Part shown: positions 1 to 5,537 of the stretch, piece after piece
Numbering within the stretch: position 1 is the stretch's first letter
Layout: every line of letters starts with the position of its first letter
NCBI GenBank assembly: GCA_015229095.1
Contig: JADGCE010000035.1
Location: forward strand, 1 to 6,694
Origin: Magnetococcales bacterium
Lineage (GTDB): Bacteria; Pseudomonadota; Magnetococcia; Magnetococcales; Magnetaquicoccaceae
Length of the DNA: 6,694 nucleotides
Direction of reading: 5' to 3'
Made by a program: the position numbers and the translations under genes
The notes under the pieces: generated by a model
What the model was told of the DNA's origin: nothing
What the model saw: the letters and a program-made list of their open reading frames with translations, nothing else
Databases searched by the model: none

Positions 1-34
1 GCGCCGACCCTGGAGGATGTGCTGACAGAGCCGT

Positions 35-523
35 CTACACGCCCCCCTCCTGGAGCAGACCCGGAAAATGGAGTTGACGCAGGGCCTCGTAGAGGATGAT
101 GCCGACGCTGTTGGCCAGGTTGAGGCTGCGGGCCCGTGCCAGCATGGGAATGCGGATCCGGTGATGCGGATGGGCGGCATGAATCGCCTCCGGCAAGCCG
201 GAACCCTCGGCCCCAAACAGGAAACGGTCGCCGTTTTGATAAGCGCAGGCGGTGTACGGCATGGAACCCCGGGTGGTCACCAGAAACAGGCGGGCCCCCG
301 GCGGATGGCTCTGCCAATAACTGGACCAGTAGTTCCAGCGTGTGACCGCCGCCCACTCGCCATAATCCATGCCCGCGCGGCGCACGGCGGCGGCGTCCAA
401 CCGAAAACCCAACGGTCCCACCAAGTGCAACACACACCCGGAGGCGGCGCACAAACGGAGAATATTGCCGGTGTTGGGGGGAATTTCCGGCTGATACAAT
501 ACAACATGAAAGGCGGCGTCCAT
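35..523 (-). CDS. trmL: tRNA (cytidine/uridine-34 2'-O)-methyltransferase TrmL
   Basis: SPOUT-class (trefoil-knot) methyltransferase that uses S-adenosylmethionine to 2'-O-methylate the wobble base 34 of tRNA-Leu isoacceptors in the cytoplasm. From Met at 523 the product is 162 residues, close to the 157 of E. coli TrmL. Family motifs are in order: PEIPPNTGNILRLC at residues 12-25 (motif 1), RRAGMDY at 48-54, FLFGAEGSGLPE at 101-112 (motif 2, part of the SAM pocket), and IRIPM then SLNLANS at 123-139 (motif 3, knot). The frame stays open upstream to a GTG at 619, but the extra 32 residues (Pro/Cys-rich) match nothing in the family, and the conserved protein begins just after the Met at 523. 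Neither start has a strong Shine-Dalgarno, so the start is chosen on homology. It is transcribed divergently from the pet operon. The identity is firm and the exact start less so. Confidence 0.93.
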   Translation of the reverse strand: MDAAFHVVLYQPEIPPNTGNILRLCAASGCVLHLVGPLGFRLDAAAVRRAGMDYGEWAAVTRWNYWSSYWQSHPPGARLFLVTTRGSMPYTACAYQNGDRFLFGAEGSGLPEAIHAAHPHHRIRIPMLARARSLNLANSVGIILYEALRQLHFPGLLQEGGV

Positions 524-618
524 GGGCGATCGATCCGTGCAAAAGGAGAGGGGGGGGCAGGCCAACCCGCTGGCTCCCATGCCCCAAAGAAAAGAGCCAG
601 CCGGGGCGGGATTCTGCA

Positions 619-633
619 CGTCAACGGTTGACG
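619..633. promoter_or_regulatory. Perfect 15-base palindrome in the trmL/petA divergent region
   Basis: CGTCAAC-G-GTTGACG is an exact inverted repeat with 7-base arms and a single central base. Each arm contains TTGAC read outward, and the right half forms the -35-like TTGACG of the candidate pet promoter. A perfect palindrome in this position is typical of a dimeric repressor or activator site, but I cannot assign it to a known regulator. The symmetry is seen directly; the operator role is inferred. Confidence 0.4.
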
Positions 634-657
634 AACCCCCCGCAAATTTGGAATATT
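628..657 (+). promoter_or_regulatory. Candidate sigma70-type promoter for the pet operon
   Basis: TTGACG (628-633, 5 of 6 to the -35 consensus) is followed after 18 bases by AATATT (652-657, 4 of 6 to the -10 consensus). This would start transcription near 664, giving a leader of about 100 bases before petA. The leader holds a small ACCCT/AGGGT inverted repeat (663-667/676-680). The -10 is weak, so this is only the best candidate in the gap. Confidence 0.35.
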
Positions 658-745
658 AGCGGACCCTGATGGAATAGGGTACGTTCTATTTTTTGCTGCT
701 ATTTGGTCCCGTTCATTTCCGGGTGTTACCCTGGGTTCCCCCAAT

Positions 746-750
746 GGAGG
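746..750 (+). promoter_or_regulatory. Ribosome binding site of petA
   Basis: GGAGG lies 11 bases before the ATG at 762. It overlaps the in-frame ATG at 744, so it favours the 762 start over the two upstream in-frame starts (693 and 744). Confidence 0.55.
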
Positions 751-761
751 TCGAAAAAGGC

Positions 762-1289
762 ATGGCTACAGAATCTGATGAAAACCGCCGGGACTTCTTG
801 GTCCTGGCAACCGGTGCCGTCGGGGCGGCGGGGTGCGCCGGAGCTGTCTGGCCCTTTGTTAAATCCTGGAGCCCGTCCGCCGACGTGCTCTCCCAGGCTA
901 CCACCGAGGTGGATGTCAGCAGCCTGGCCGCCGGGCAGATGATCACCGTACCCTGGCAAGGCAAACCGGTCTTCATCCTCCGCCGCACCCCGGAACAGAT
1001 CGAGGCCGCCCGCAAGGCCGACTCCGAGCCCCTGCCGGACCCCGCCAAGGATGCGGACCGGGTCAAACGACCGGAATTTCTGGTGTTGCTGGCCCTCTGT
1101 CCCCACCTGGGATGTGTGCCACAGCCCATTGGCACCGGCAATTATGGGGGGTTTCTCTGCCCTTGCCACGGCTCCCATTATGATACGTCCGGTCGCATTC
1201 GCCAGGGTCCGGCCCCCAAAAACATGGCGGTGCCCTACTACGAATTTAAAGACGAAAAAACGCTGGTGATTGGCAAAGCCACTGCCTGA
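762..1289 (+). CDS. petA: Ubiquinol-cytochrome c reductase Rieske iron-sulfur subunit
   Basis: Rieske [2Fe-2S] subunit of the cytochrome bc1 complex; it takes one electron from quinol at the Qo site and passes it to cytochrome c1 on the periplasmic side. The 175-residue product has a twin-arginine start (NRRDF, 8-12) and one membrane anchor (about 12-32), as expected for a Tat-exported, uncleaved Rieske protein. Cluster loop 1 is CPHLGC (113-118) and loop 2 is CPCHGSHY (133-140). Ligands are therefore C113, H115, C133 and H136, with C118-C135 as the usual disulfide. Ser138 and Tyr140, the hydrogen-bond donors that raise the potential, are both present, as is the GPAP loop (149-152). The usual loop-1 Thr (CTHLGC) is Pro here. 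It is the first gene of petABC, 53 bases ahead of petB with no terminator between. The frame is open back to 693, but family fit and GGAGG support 762. Confidence 0.97.
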   Translation: MATESDENRRDFLVLATGAVGAAGCAGAVWPFVKSWSPSADVLSQATTEVDVSSLAAGQMITVPWQGKPVFILRRTPEQIEAARKADSEPLPDPAKDADRVKRPEFLVLLALCPHLGCVPQPIGTGNYGGFLCPCHGSHYDTSGRIRQGPAPKNMAVPYYEFKDEKTLVIGKATA

Positions 1290-1326
1290 GAGCGGCCCGC
1301 AAGGCCTGTCGCAATCCTACAGAATC

Positions 1327-1335
1327 AGAGGAGAG
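1327..1335 (+). promoter_or_regulatory. Ribosome binding site of petB
   Basis: AGAGGAGAG precedes a GTG start at 1343, with GGAG (1330-1333) 9 bases upstream. The spacing supports GTG rather than the next in-frame ATG at 1355. Confidence 0.6.
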
Positions 1336-1342
1336 CTTCCCC

Positions 1343-2554
1343 GTGTCAAAAATTATGGAGTGGGTGGATGCCCGTCTGCCCGTCACAGCGTTGCTGAAAA
1401 GCCAGGCAACGGAATACCCGACCCCAAAAAATCTGAACTATTGGTGGAATTTTGGATCGTTGGCCCTCTTTGTCCTCATCATCATGATCGCCACCGGCCT
1501 TTTTCTGGCCATGCACTACAAGGCGGATGCCAACCAGTCCTTCGATGTGGTGGAGCATATCATGCGGGATGTCAACTATGGCTGGTTGCTCCGCTATCTG
1601 CACGCCAACGGTGCGTCGTTCTTTTTCATGGTCGTCTATATCCACATTTTGCGTGGCATGTATTACGGCTCCTACCGCAAACCCAGGGAAATTTTGTGGT
1701 GGTTTGGCATTATCATCTTCTTCATGATGATGGCCACCGCCTTCATGGGGTATGTGCTGCCCTGGGGACAGATGTCCTACTGGGGAGCGGCGGTGATCAC
1801 CAACCTGATGAGCGCCATTCCGATCATCGGCGAGGATTTGGTGGTCTGGATCTGGGGCGGCTTTTCGGTGGGGGATCCCACCCTGAACCGCTTTTTCGCG
1901 CTGCATTTCCTGCTGCCGTTGGTCATCTTTGGGGTGGTGATGGTGCATATGTGGGCCCTGCACGCCGTCCATTCCAACAATCCGGTGGGCATCGACGTGC
2001 ATGAGGGCAAGGACACCATCCCCTTTCACCCCTACTACACCATCAAGGATCTGTATGGGGCGGGCGTCTTTTTGATCTTCTTTTGCGCCGTGGTCTTCTA
2101 CGCACCCAACTTTTTCCTGGAGCCGGACAACTATATCCCGGCCAACCCCATGCAGACACCGGCCCACATTGTGCCGGAGTGGTATTTTCTCCCCTTCTAT
2201 GCCATTTTGCGTTCCATCGACTTTTTGGGATCCTTCAGCAAACTGGCAGGGGTGATCGCCATGGGAGGCGCCATTGCCATCCTCTTCATCCTGCCCTTTT
2301 TGGATCGTTCCCCGGTACGTTCGTTCCGTTACCGGCCCCTCAGCAAGCAGTTGTTCTGGATTTTTGTCGTCGACTGTTTTGTTCTGGGTTGGGTGGGCTA
2401 CAATCCGGCCGATGCGGCCATCTTTGATGGCGCGCTGCCCCTGATCATCGTCGGGCGCACCGGCACAGCCCTCTACTTCGGCTATTTCTTCCTGTTGTGG
2501 GTGATCACCGCCTTCGACATTGAAAAGCACACACCCGTACCCAAGAGCATCTAA
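1343..2554 (+). CDS. petB: Ubiquinol-cytochrome c reductase cytochrome b subunit
   Basis: Membrane core of the bc1 complex; it carries haems bL and bH and forms the Qo and Qi quinone sites of the Q cycle in the inner membrane. The 403-residue product is full length and not split as in cytochrome b6/subunit IV. I see eight membrane helices, roughly at 38-57, 84-104, 118-138, 184-204, 239-258, 299-319, 336-352 and 372-391. The four haem-ligand histidines are H87 and H101 in helix B and H188 and H202 in helix D, each pair 14 apart; this helix-D spacing is the bacterial/mitochondrial bc1 type. The Qo-site PEWY motif is at 278-281, and the cd-loop GYVLPWGQMSYWGA runs 136-149. It starts at GTG with a good ribosome site. 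petC follows after only 14 bases, and its ribosome site touches this stop codon, which implies coupled translation. Two other long frames over this gene are shadows. Confidence 0.98.
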   Translation: MSKIMEWVDARLPVTALLKSQATEYPTPKNLNYWWNFGSLALFVLIIMIATGLFLAMHYKADANQSFDVVEHIMRDVNYGWLLRYLHANGASFFFMVVYIHILRGMYYGSYRKPREILWWFGIIIFFMMMATAFMGYVLPWGQMSYWGAAVITNLMSAIPIIGEDLVVWIWGGFSVGDPTLNRFFALHFLLPLVIFGVVMVHMWALHAVHSNNPVGIDVHEGKDTIPFHPYYTIKDLYGAGVFLIFFCAVVFYAPNFFLEPDNYIPANPMQTPAHIVPEWYFLPFYAILRSIDFLGSFSKLAGVIAMGGAIAILFILPFLDRSPVRSFRYRPLSKQLFWIFVVDCFVLGWVGYNPADAAIFDGALPLIIVGRTGTALYFGYFFLLWVITAFDIEKHTPVPKSI

Positions 2555-2560
2555 GGGGAG
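2554..2560 (+). promoter_or_regulatory. Ribosome binding site of petC overlapping the petB stop
   Basis: AGGGGAG begins on the last base of the petB TAA and lies 8 bases before the petC ATG at 2569. Ribosomes ending petB would uncover or occupy it, so translation is probably coupled. Confidence 0.65.
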
Positions 2561-2568
2561 CGCGAACC

Positions 2569-3462
2569 ATGAACGTTTTGACAGCACAAACCACCGGCAG
2601 AGCAACGGTCCAGACGGTGGGTCGCCGCCTGGGGCACTGGGTCAGCATGCTACTGCTGCTGGTGGCCTCTCTGGCAACCCTTCTGCCAGCCACGGGGGCG
2701 ATGGCCTCCGGGGGGGTGGCGATTCCCAAACAAAACTGGTCCTTTGCCGGGATGTTTGGCACCTTTGACAATGCCGCACTGAAGCGAGGGGCGCAGGTGG
2801 CGGTGCAATCCTGCATGACCTGTCATTCCATCAAATATATCAAGTTTGACCAGTTGCGGCAGTTCGGTGTGAGCGAGCAGGAGGTGAAAACCTGGGCGGA
2901 AAGTCAGGGACGCACCAAAAAAGATGCCATGCTCTCCGGCATGGAGGCGGCGGCGGCCAAAGAGGCGTTTGGGGTGGTGCCACCGGATCTCTCCCTGATC
3001 ACCAAGGCACGCAAGGGTTATGAAGATTATGTGTTCGGCATTTTGACCGGTTATGCCAGTGCGGCTGATGTGGCTCTGGCCCAGCGGGTCATGGCGGATG
3101 GCAAGGTGTCGGGGGAGGAGGCCAAGGAGGTGGCCTCCCAGTTGCAGTTGGATTTGCGTCATCCCGACAAAATGGGAGAGGTGTTGAAGCGCATCGTGGC
3201 GGGGGAAAATTTCAACCGCTATTTTCCCGGTCACTTTTTTGCCATGCCCGCCCCGTTGTCCGATGGGGCGGTGGTCTACAGCGATGGCACCGAGAACAGC
3301 AGAAACCAGTTGGCGCGGGATGTGGTAACCTTCCTGGCCTGGGCGGCTGAACCTACCCAGATGGAGCGCAAGTCTCTGGGCATCAAGGTGCTGCTCTATC
3401 TCTTCGTGCTGACCATCATGCTCTATGCGGTCAAACGGCGGATTTGGGCGAAGGTGCACTGA
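2569..3462 (+). CDS. petC: Cytochrome c1 subunit of the bc1 complex
   Basis: Membrane-anchored c-type cytochrome that accepts the electron from the Rieske protein and reduces soluble cytochrome c. Of 297 residues, 1-46 look like a Sec signal peptide (hydrophobic 27-40, cleavage likely after AMA). The mature start NWSFAGMFGTFD (56-67) is typical. CMTCH (82-86) binds haem covalently, with His86 as one axial ligand; Met226 in FFAMPAPL is the expected sixth ligand. PPDLSLITKAR (138-148) and YEDYVFGILTGY (151-162) are family motifs. The anchor helix is about 271-288, followed by basic KRRIWAK. Unusually, about 50 residues separate TGY from NRYFPG (216-221), where mitochondrial-type proteins have roughly 16. 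The extra part (about 165-210) is helical-looking, charged and free of cysteine. It is the last gene of petABC; a hairpin-rich gap follows. Confidence 0.97.
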   Translation: MNVLTAQTTGRATVQTVGRRLGHWVSMLLLLVASLATLLPATGAMASGGVAIPKQNWSFAGMFGTFDNAALKRGAQVAVQSCMTCHSIKYIKFDQLRQFGVSEQEVKTWAESQGRTKKDAMLSGMEAAAAKEAFGVVPPDLSLITKARKGYEDYVFGILTGYASAADVALAQRVMADGKVSGEEAKEVASQLQLDLRHPDKMGEVLKRIVAGENFNRYFPGHFFAMPAPLSDGAVVYSDGTENSRNQLARDVVTFLAWAAEPTQMERKSLGIKVLLYLFVLTIMLYAVKRRIWAKVH

Positions 3463-3478
3463 GTCGGTTTTTTTGCCG

Positions 3479-3509
3479 GGTGGTGGGGAGGACTTCCCCC
3501 CCCACCACC
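3479..3509. terminator. Strong hairpin just after petC
   Basis: A perfect 10-base-pair stem (3479-3488 with 3500-3509, GGTGGTGGGG/CCCCACCACC) encloses an 11-base loop, starting 17 bases after the petC stop. A run of seven T lies before the stem (3468-3474) and no T-run follows it, so it is not a standard intrinsic terminator. It could stop polymerase, protect the mRNA 3' end or act with Rho. Confidence 0.35.
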
Positions 3510-3548
3510 ACTCCGGCTCAGCGGCTTTGCTCATCGTTTCGCCCACAA

Positions 3549-3632
3549 CGGGGGCTTCACCCCCGACCCCCACCAGGGACTCCGTCCCTGGACCCTGCCA
3601 GGGGGATAATCCCCCTGGACCCCTGGTCGTTG
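3549..3632 (+). repeat. Tandem-hairpin intergenic repeat, copy R1
   Basis: This copy has three successive hairpins: CGGGGG/CCCCCG (3549-3554/3560-3565), CCAGGGAC/GTCCCTGG with loop TCC (3573-3580/3584-3591), and CCAGGGGG/CCCCCTGG with loop ATAAT (3598-3605/3611-3618). They are joined by GGACCC-type linkers and end in a CCCCTGGTCGTT tail. The last two hairpins and the tail recur in R3, and the two hairpins also in R2, all in the same orientation. An 8-base inverted pair, ATCGTTTC (3533-3540) and GAAACGAT (3632-3639), flanks the array. It sits between the convergent ends of petC and serA. Confidence 0.85.
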
Positions 3633-3645
3633 AAACGATCAGGGG
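3620..3645. terminator. Hairpin near the serA 3' end
   Basis: An 11-base-pair stem with one G-T wobble (3620-3630 with 3635-3645, loop TGAA) overlaps the end of repeat R1, about 25 bases downstream of the serA stop. For the plus strand, a TTTT occurs only 17 bases after the stem; for serA no T-run follows. It is a plausible two-way transcription block, not a canonical terminator. Confidence 0.3.
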
Positions 3646-3670
3646 GGCTGGGGGCGGCGGGGTTTTCTGC

Positions 3671-5260
3671 TCAATAACGCACCAACTTGACCTCCAGCAC
3701 ATTGGGGACCGCCCGCAGGCTCTGCATCACCTCCGCCGGCACATCCTGATCGATATTGATGAAGGCAATCGCCCGCCCGCCGATAGCGGTCCGCCCCAGA
3801 TGAAAATTGGCAATGTTGATCCCCGCATCGCCCAAAATGGTCCCCACCCGGCCAATCAAACCGGGACTGTCCTGATTGGCGATACATAACAGGTTACCCT
3901 CCGGGGTCGCCTCGACAGGCACCTGATCCATGGAGACCACCCGGGGTTGCTGGCCGTTGTTGAAGAGGGTTCCGGAGATACAGCGCTCCCCCTTCTCGGT
4001 GGCGATGGCCACTGTGATCATGGAGGTAAAGCCAGTGCGGCACCGTTTGTTGATGGCCTCCACCACTTCGATACCCCGCTCCTCGGCGATCAACGGCGCA
4101 TTGACCACATTCACCCCACTCTCCAGGATCGGCTTCAACAAACTGTTGAGCAACACGTTGGTGATGGGCTTGCGGTTGAGCTGGGCCACCTCCCCCTCAT
4201 AGGTCACCTCAATACGCTCGATGCCCATCTCGATCAACTGCCCCAACATGGTGCCCAACTTGTCCGCCAAATTGAGAAAAGGCCGCAACAGCGGCAGTTC
4301 CCCCTCGGAAACGGCGGGAATATTCAGGGCATTCTGCACCGTACCGTTAAGCAGATAATCGGCAATCTGCTCGGCAATCTGCACGGCCACATTTTCCTGC
4401 GCCTCCACCGTCGAGGCACCCAAATGGGGCGTACACACCACATTTTCCAGCTCAAACAAGGGATTGTTGACCGCTGGCTCCTCCTCAAAAACATCCAGGC
4501 CTGCGGCAAAAACCCGCCCGGACTTCAATGCCTCATAGAGTGCCGACTCCTCGACGATCCCGCCACGGGCGCAGTTGACCACGATCACCCCATGCTTCAT
4601 CTGGGCAAAGGCTGCCGCATCGACAATGTATTGGGTATGTACCGTCAACGGCGTATGCACCGTCAGCAGATCCAGGCGTGGCCAAAAATCCTCCAGCTTT
4701 TCGATCAATTCCACGCCCATCTCTTCCGCCCGTTGCCGCGAGAGAAAGGGATCATAGGCGATCACGTGCATTTTCAGGCCCTGGAATCGTTCCACCACCA
4801 GCGAGCCGATGTTGCCGCTGCCGATGATGCCCAGGGTTTTTCCCCCCAATTCCCGCCCCATGAAACGATTTTTTTCCCATTTGCCCGCCTTGGTGGAGGC
4901 GGTGGCCGCCGCAATCTGCCGGGAGGCCGCCAGGGCCAGGGCCACTGTATGCTCTGCTGTGGTCACGGAGTTGCCGAAGGGGGCATTCATGACGATCACC
5001 CCCTGTTTGGAGGCCGCCGGAATGTCCACATTGTCCACACCAATCCCCGCCCGTCCGATCACCCGCAAACGGGTTGCCGCCCGGATCAGGGGCCCCGTCA
5101 AGCGGGTGGAGGAACGGATCGCCACACCGTCATAATTGGGCAATATTTCCTGCAGTTCCGCTGGTGACAGGCCGGTACGGACATCCACCTCCACCCCACG
5201 TTTACGAAACAGTTCCTCCGCTTTGGGAGACATTTTGTCAGCAATCAATACCTTCGGCAT
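3671..5260 (-). CDS. serA: D-3-phosphoglycerate dehydrogenase (long form, ASB + ACT)
   Basis: Cytoplasmic NAD-dependent enzyme that oxidises 3-phosphoglycerate to 3-phosphohydroxypyruvate, the first step of serine synthesis. The 529-residue product has a split substrate domain (about 1-97 and 285-310) around an NAD-binding Rossmann domain, with GSGNIG at 147-152 and Asp170 as the likely ribose-binding acid. Catalytic residues are R232 (in NCARGG), E261 (in FEEEP) and H279 (in CTPHLGAS). An intervening allosteric substrate-binding domain (about 318-452) and a C-terminal ACT domain (about 456-529, NQDSPGLIGRVGTILG at 462-477) make it the long type, as in Mycobacterium and Bacillus, unlike the roughly 410-residue E. 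coli form. Serine feedback through ACT is likely but not visible. The ATG at 5260 is chosen because AAGGA lies at correct spacing and MPKVLIADK is the usual N-terminus. It converges with petC and diverges from thiD. Confidence 0.97.
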   Translation of the reverse strand: MPKVLIADKMSPKAEELFRKRGVEVDVRTGLSPAELQEILPNYDGVAIRSSTRLTGPLIRAATRLRVIGRAGIGVDNVDIPAASKQGVIVMNAPFGNSVTTAEHTVALALAASRQIAAATASTKAGKWEKNRFMGRELGGKTLGIIGSGNIGSLVVERFQGLKMHVIAYDPFLSRQRAEEMGVELIEKLEDFWPRLDLLTVHTPLTVHTQYIVDAAAFAQMKHGVIVVNCARGGIVEESALYEALKSGRVFAAGLDVFEEEPAVNNPLFELENVVCTPHLGASTVEAQENVAVQIAEQIADYLLNGTVQNALNIPAVSEGELPLLRPFLNLADKLGTMLGQLIEMGIERIEVTYEGEVAQLNRKPITNVLLNSLLKPILESGVNVVNAPLIAEERGIEVVEAINKRCRTGFTSMITVAIATEKGERCISGTLFNNGQQPRVVSMDQVPVEATPEGNLLCIANQDSPGLIGRVGTILGDAGINIANFHLGRTAIGGRAIAFINIDQDVPAEVMQSLRAVPNVLEVKLVRY

Positions 5261-5266
5261 TCTCAT

Positions 5267-5274
5267 CTTCCTTT
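5267..5274 (-). promoter_or_regulatory. Ribosome binding site of serA
   Basis: On the minus strand AAAGGAAG places AGGA 8 bases before the ATG at 5260, but only 2 bases before the in-frame ATG at 5266. It therefore decides for the 5260 start and against the longer frame reaching 5317. Confidence 0.65.
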
Positions 5275-5315
5275 GTCTGGCTCCCCCGACACACAGGAAA
5301 CAGGGAAGTCTTGTC

Positions 5316-5344
5316 ATAACAGGGGCAAAACCCTACACTGCCAA
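5316..5344 (-). promoter_or_regulatory. Candidate sigma70-type promoter of serA
   Basis: Read on the minus strand, TTGGCA (5344-5339, 5 of 6 to the -35 consensus) is followed after exactly 17 bases by TGTTAT (5321-5316, 4 of 6 to the -10 consensus). Transcription would begin near 5309, leaving a leader of about 49 bases to the serA ATG. It is the best promoter match in the window. Confidence 0.5.
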
Positions 5345-5402
5345 CATCACACGTTTTTCCGGGCATGATCTCACCGCGTCGGCTTTCGTAAAAGCGCGCC
5401 CA

Positions 5403-5426
5403 GGCAACAGCAACGGCAACGGCAAC
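5403..5426 (+). repeat. Four-copy hexanucleotide repeat (GGCAAC)
   Basis: Four adjacent 6-base units read GGCAAC, AGCAAC, GGCAAC and GGCAAC. The array lies in the non-coding gap between the divergent serA and thiD genes, just before repeat R2. One unit differs at its first base. It may vary in length by slippage, but it is short. Confidence 0.7.
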
Positions 5427-5436
5427 CGCCAAATTC

Positions 5437-5484
5437 CCAGGGCTCCGCCCTGGACCCGCCAGGGGGATGACCCCCCTGGACCCG
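5437..5484 (+). repeat. Tandem-hairpin intergenic repeat, copy R2
   Basis: This is the second copy of the two-hairpin unit: CCAGGGC/GCCCTGG with loop TCC (5437-5443/5447-5453), linker ACCCG, then CCAGGGGG/CCCCCTGG with loop ATGAC (5459-5466/5472-5479). Compared with R1, the first stem has lost one whole base pair. It lies about 55 bases before the thiD start, so a thiD transcript begun upstream would carry both hairpins in its leader. The CCCCTGRTYGTT tail seen in R1 and R3 is absent. Confidence 0.85.
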
Positions 5485-5486
5485 CA

Positions 5487-5492
5487 ATTATA
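5487..5492 (-). promoter_or_regulatory. Perfect TATAAT -10-like hexamer on the minus strand
   Basis: The minus strand reads TATAAT exactly, in an A+T-rich patch (5486-5511) next to R2. No convincing -35 lies at 16-18 bases, so it may be a chance match. If active, it would send a transcript through R2 toward serA. The same patch is the likeliest area for a thiD promoter, though I find no good plus-strand match. Confidence 0.2.
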
Positions 5493-5523
5493 TGGATTAT
5501 CAATAAATTTCGGGAAGCAATAC

Positions 5524-5530
5524 AAGAGGA
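5524..5530 (+). promoter_or_regulatory. Ribosome binding site of thiD
   Basis: AAGAGGA ends 7 bases before the ATG at 5538. This fixes the thiD start there rather than at the upstream in-frame ATG at 5136, which would run antisense through the serA N-terminus, the hexanucleotide repeat and R2. Confidence 0.65.
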
Positions 5531-5537
5531 TGAACGC

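Noticed and set aside
1..99. Open plus-strand frame starting APTLEDVL, which recalls the C-terminal end of some ABC-transporter ATPases
   Set aside because: Only eight suggestive residues are visible, the rest is antisense to the trmL 3' end, and it would need a 65-base convergent overlap. Upstream sequence would be needed to call it.
524..619. Longer TrmL starting at GTG 619
   Set aside because: The extra 32 residues do not resemble the family, there is no ribosome site, and the GTG lies at the edge of the palindrome.
68..631. 187-residue plus-strand open frame opposite trmL
   Set aside because: It is a low-complexity antisense shadow of a gene with clear family motifs, and has no recognisable domain.
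1346..2605. 419-residue minus-strand open frame opposite petB
   Set aside because: It is His/Asp/Gly-rich, as expected when a hydrophobic membrane gene is read backwards. It mirrors petB exactly and has no domain.
3549..3645. CRISPR array
   Set aside because: The repeating units are adjacent self-complementary hairpins with 5-6 base linkers, not identical repeats separated by unique 30-40 base spacers.
3947..5167. 406-residue plus-strand open frame opposite serA
   Set aside because: It is an antisense shadow produced by GC-rich codon use; serA has complete catalytic motifs on the other strand.
5136..5537. Long N-terminal extension of ThiD in the same frame
   Set aside because: It would translate antisense serA, the hexanucleotide repeat and R2. 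The ribosome site and family N-terminus place the start at 5538.
5345..5537. Thiamine (TPP) riboswitch before thiD
   Set aside because: I find no CTGAGA core or other conserved TPP-box elements; the structure present is repeat R2.
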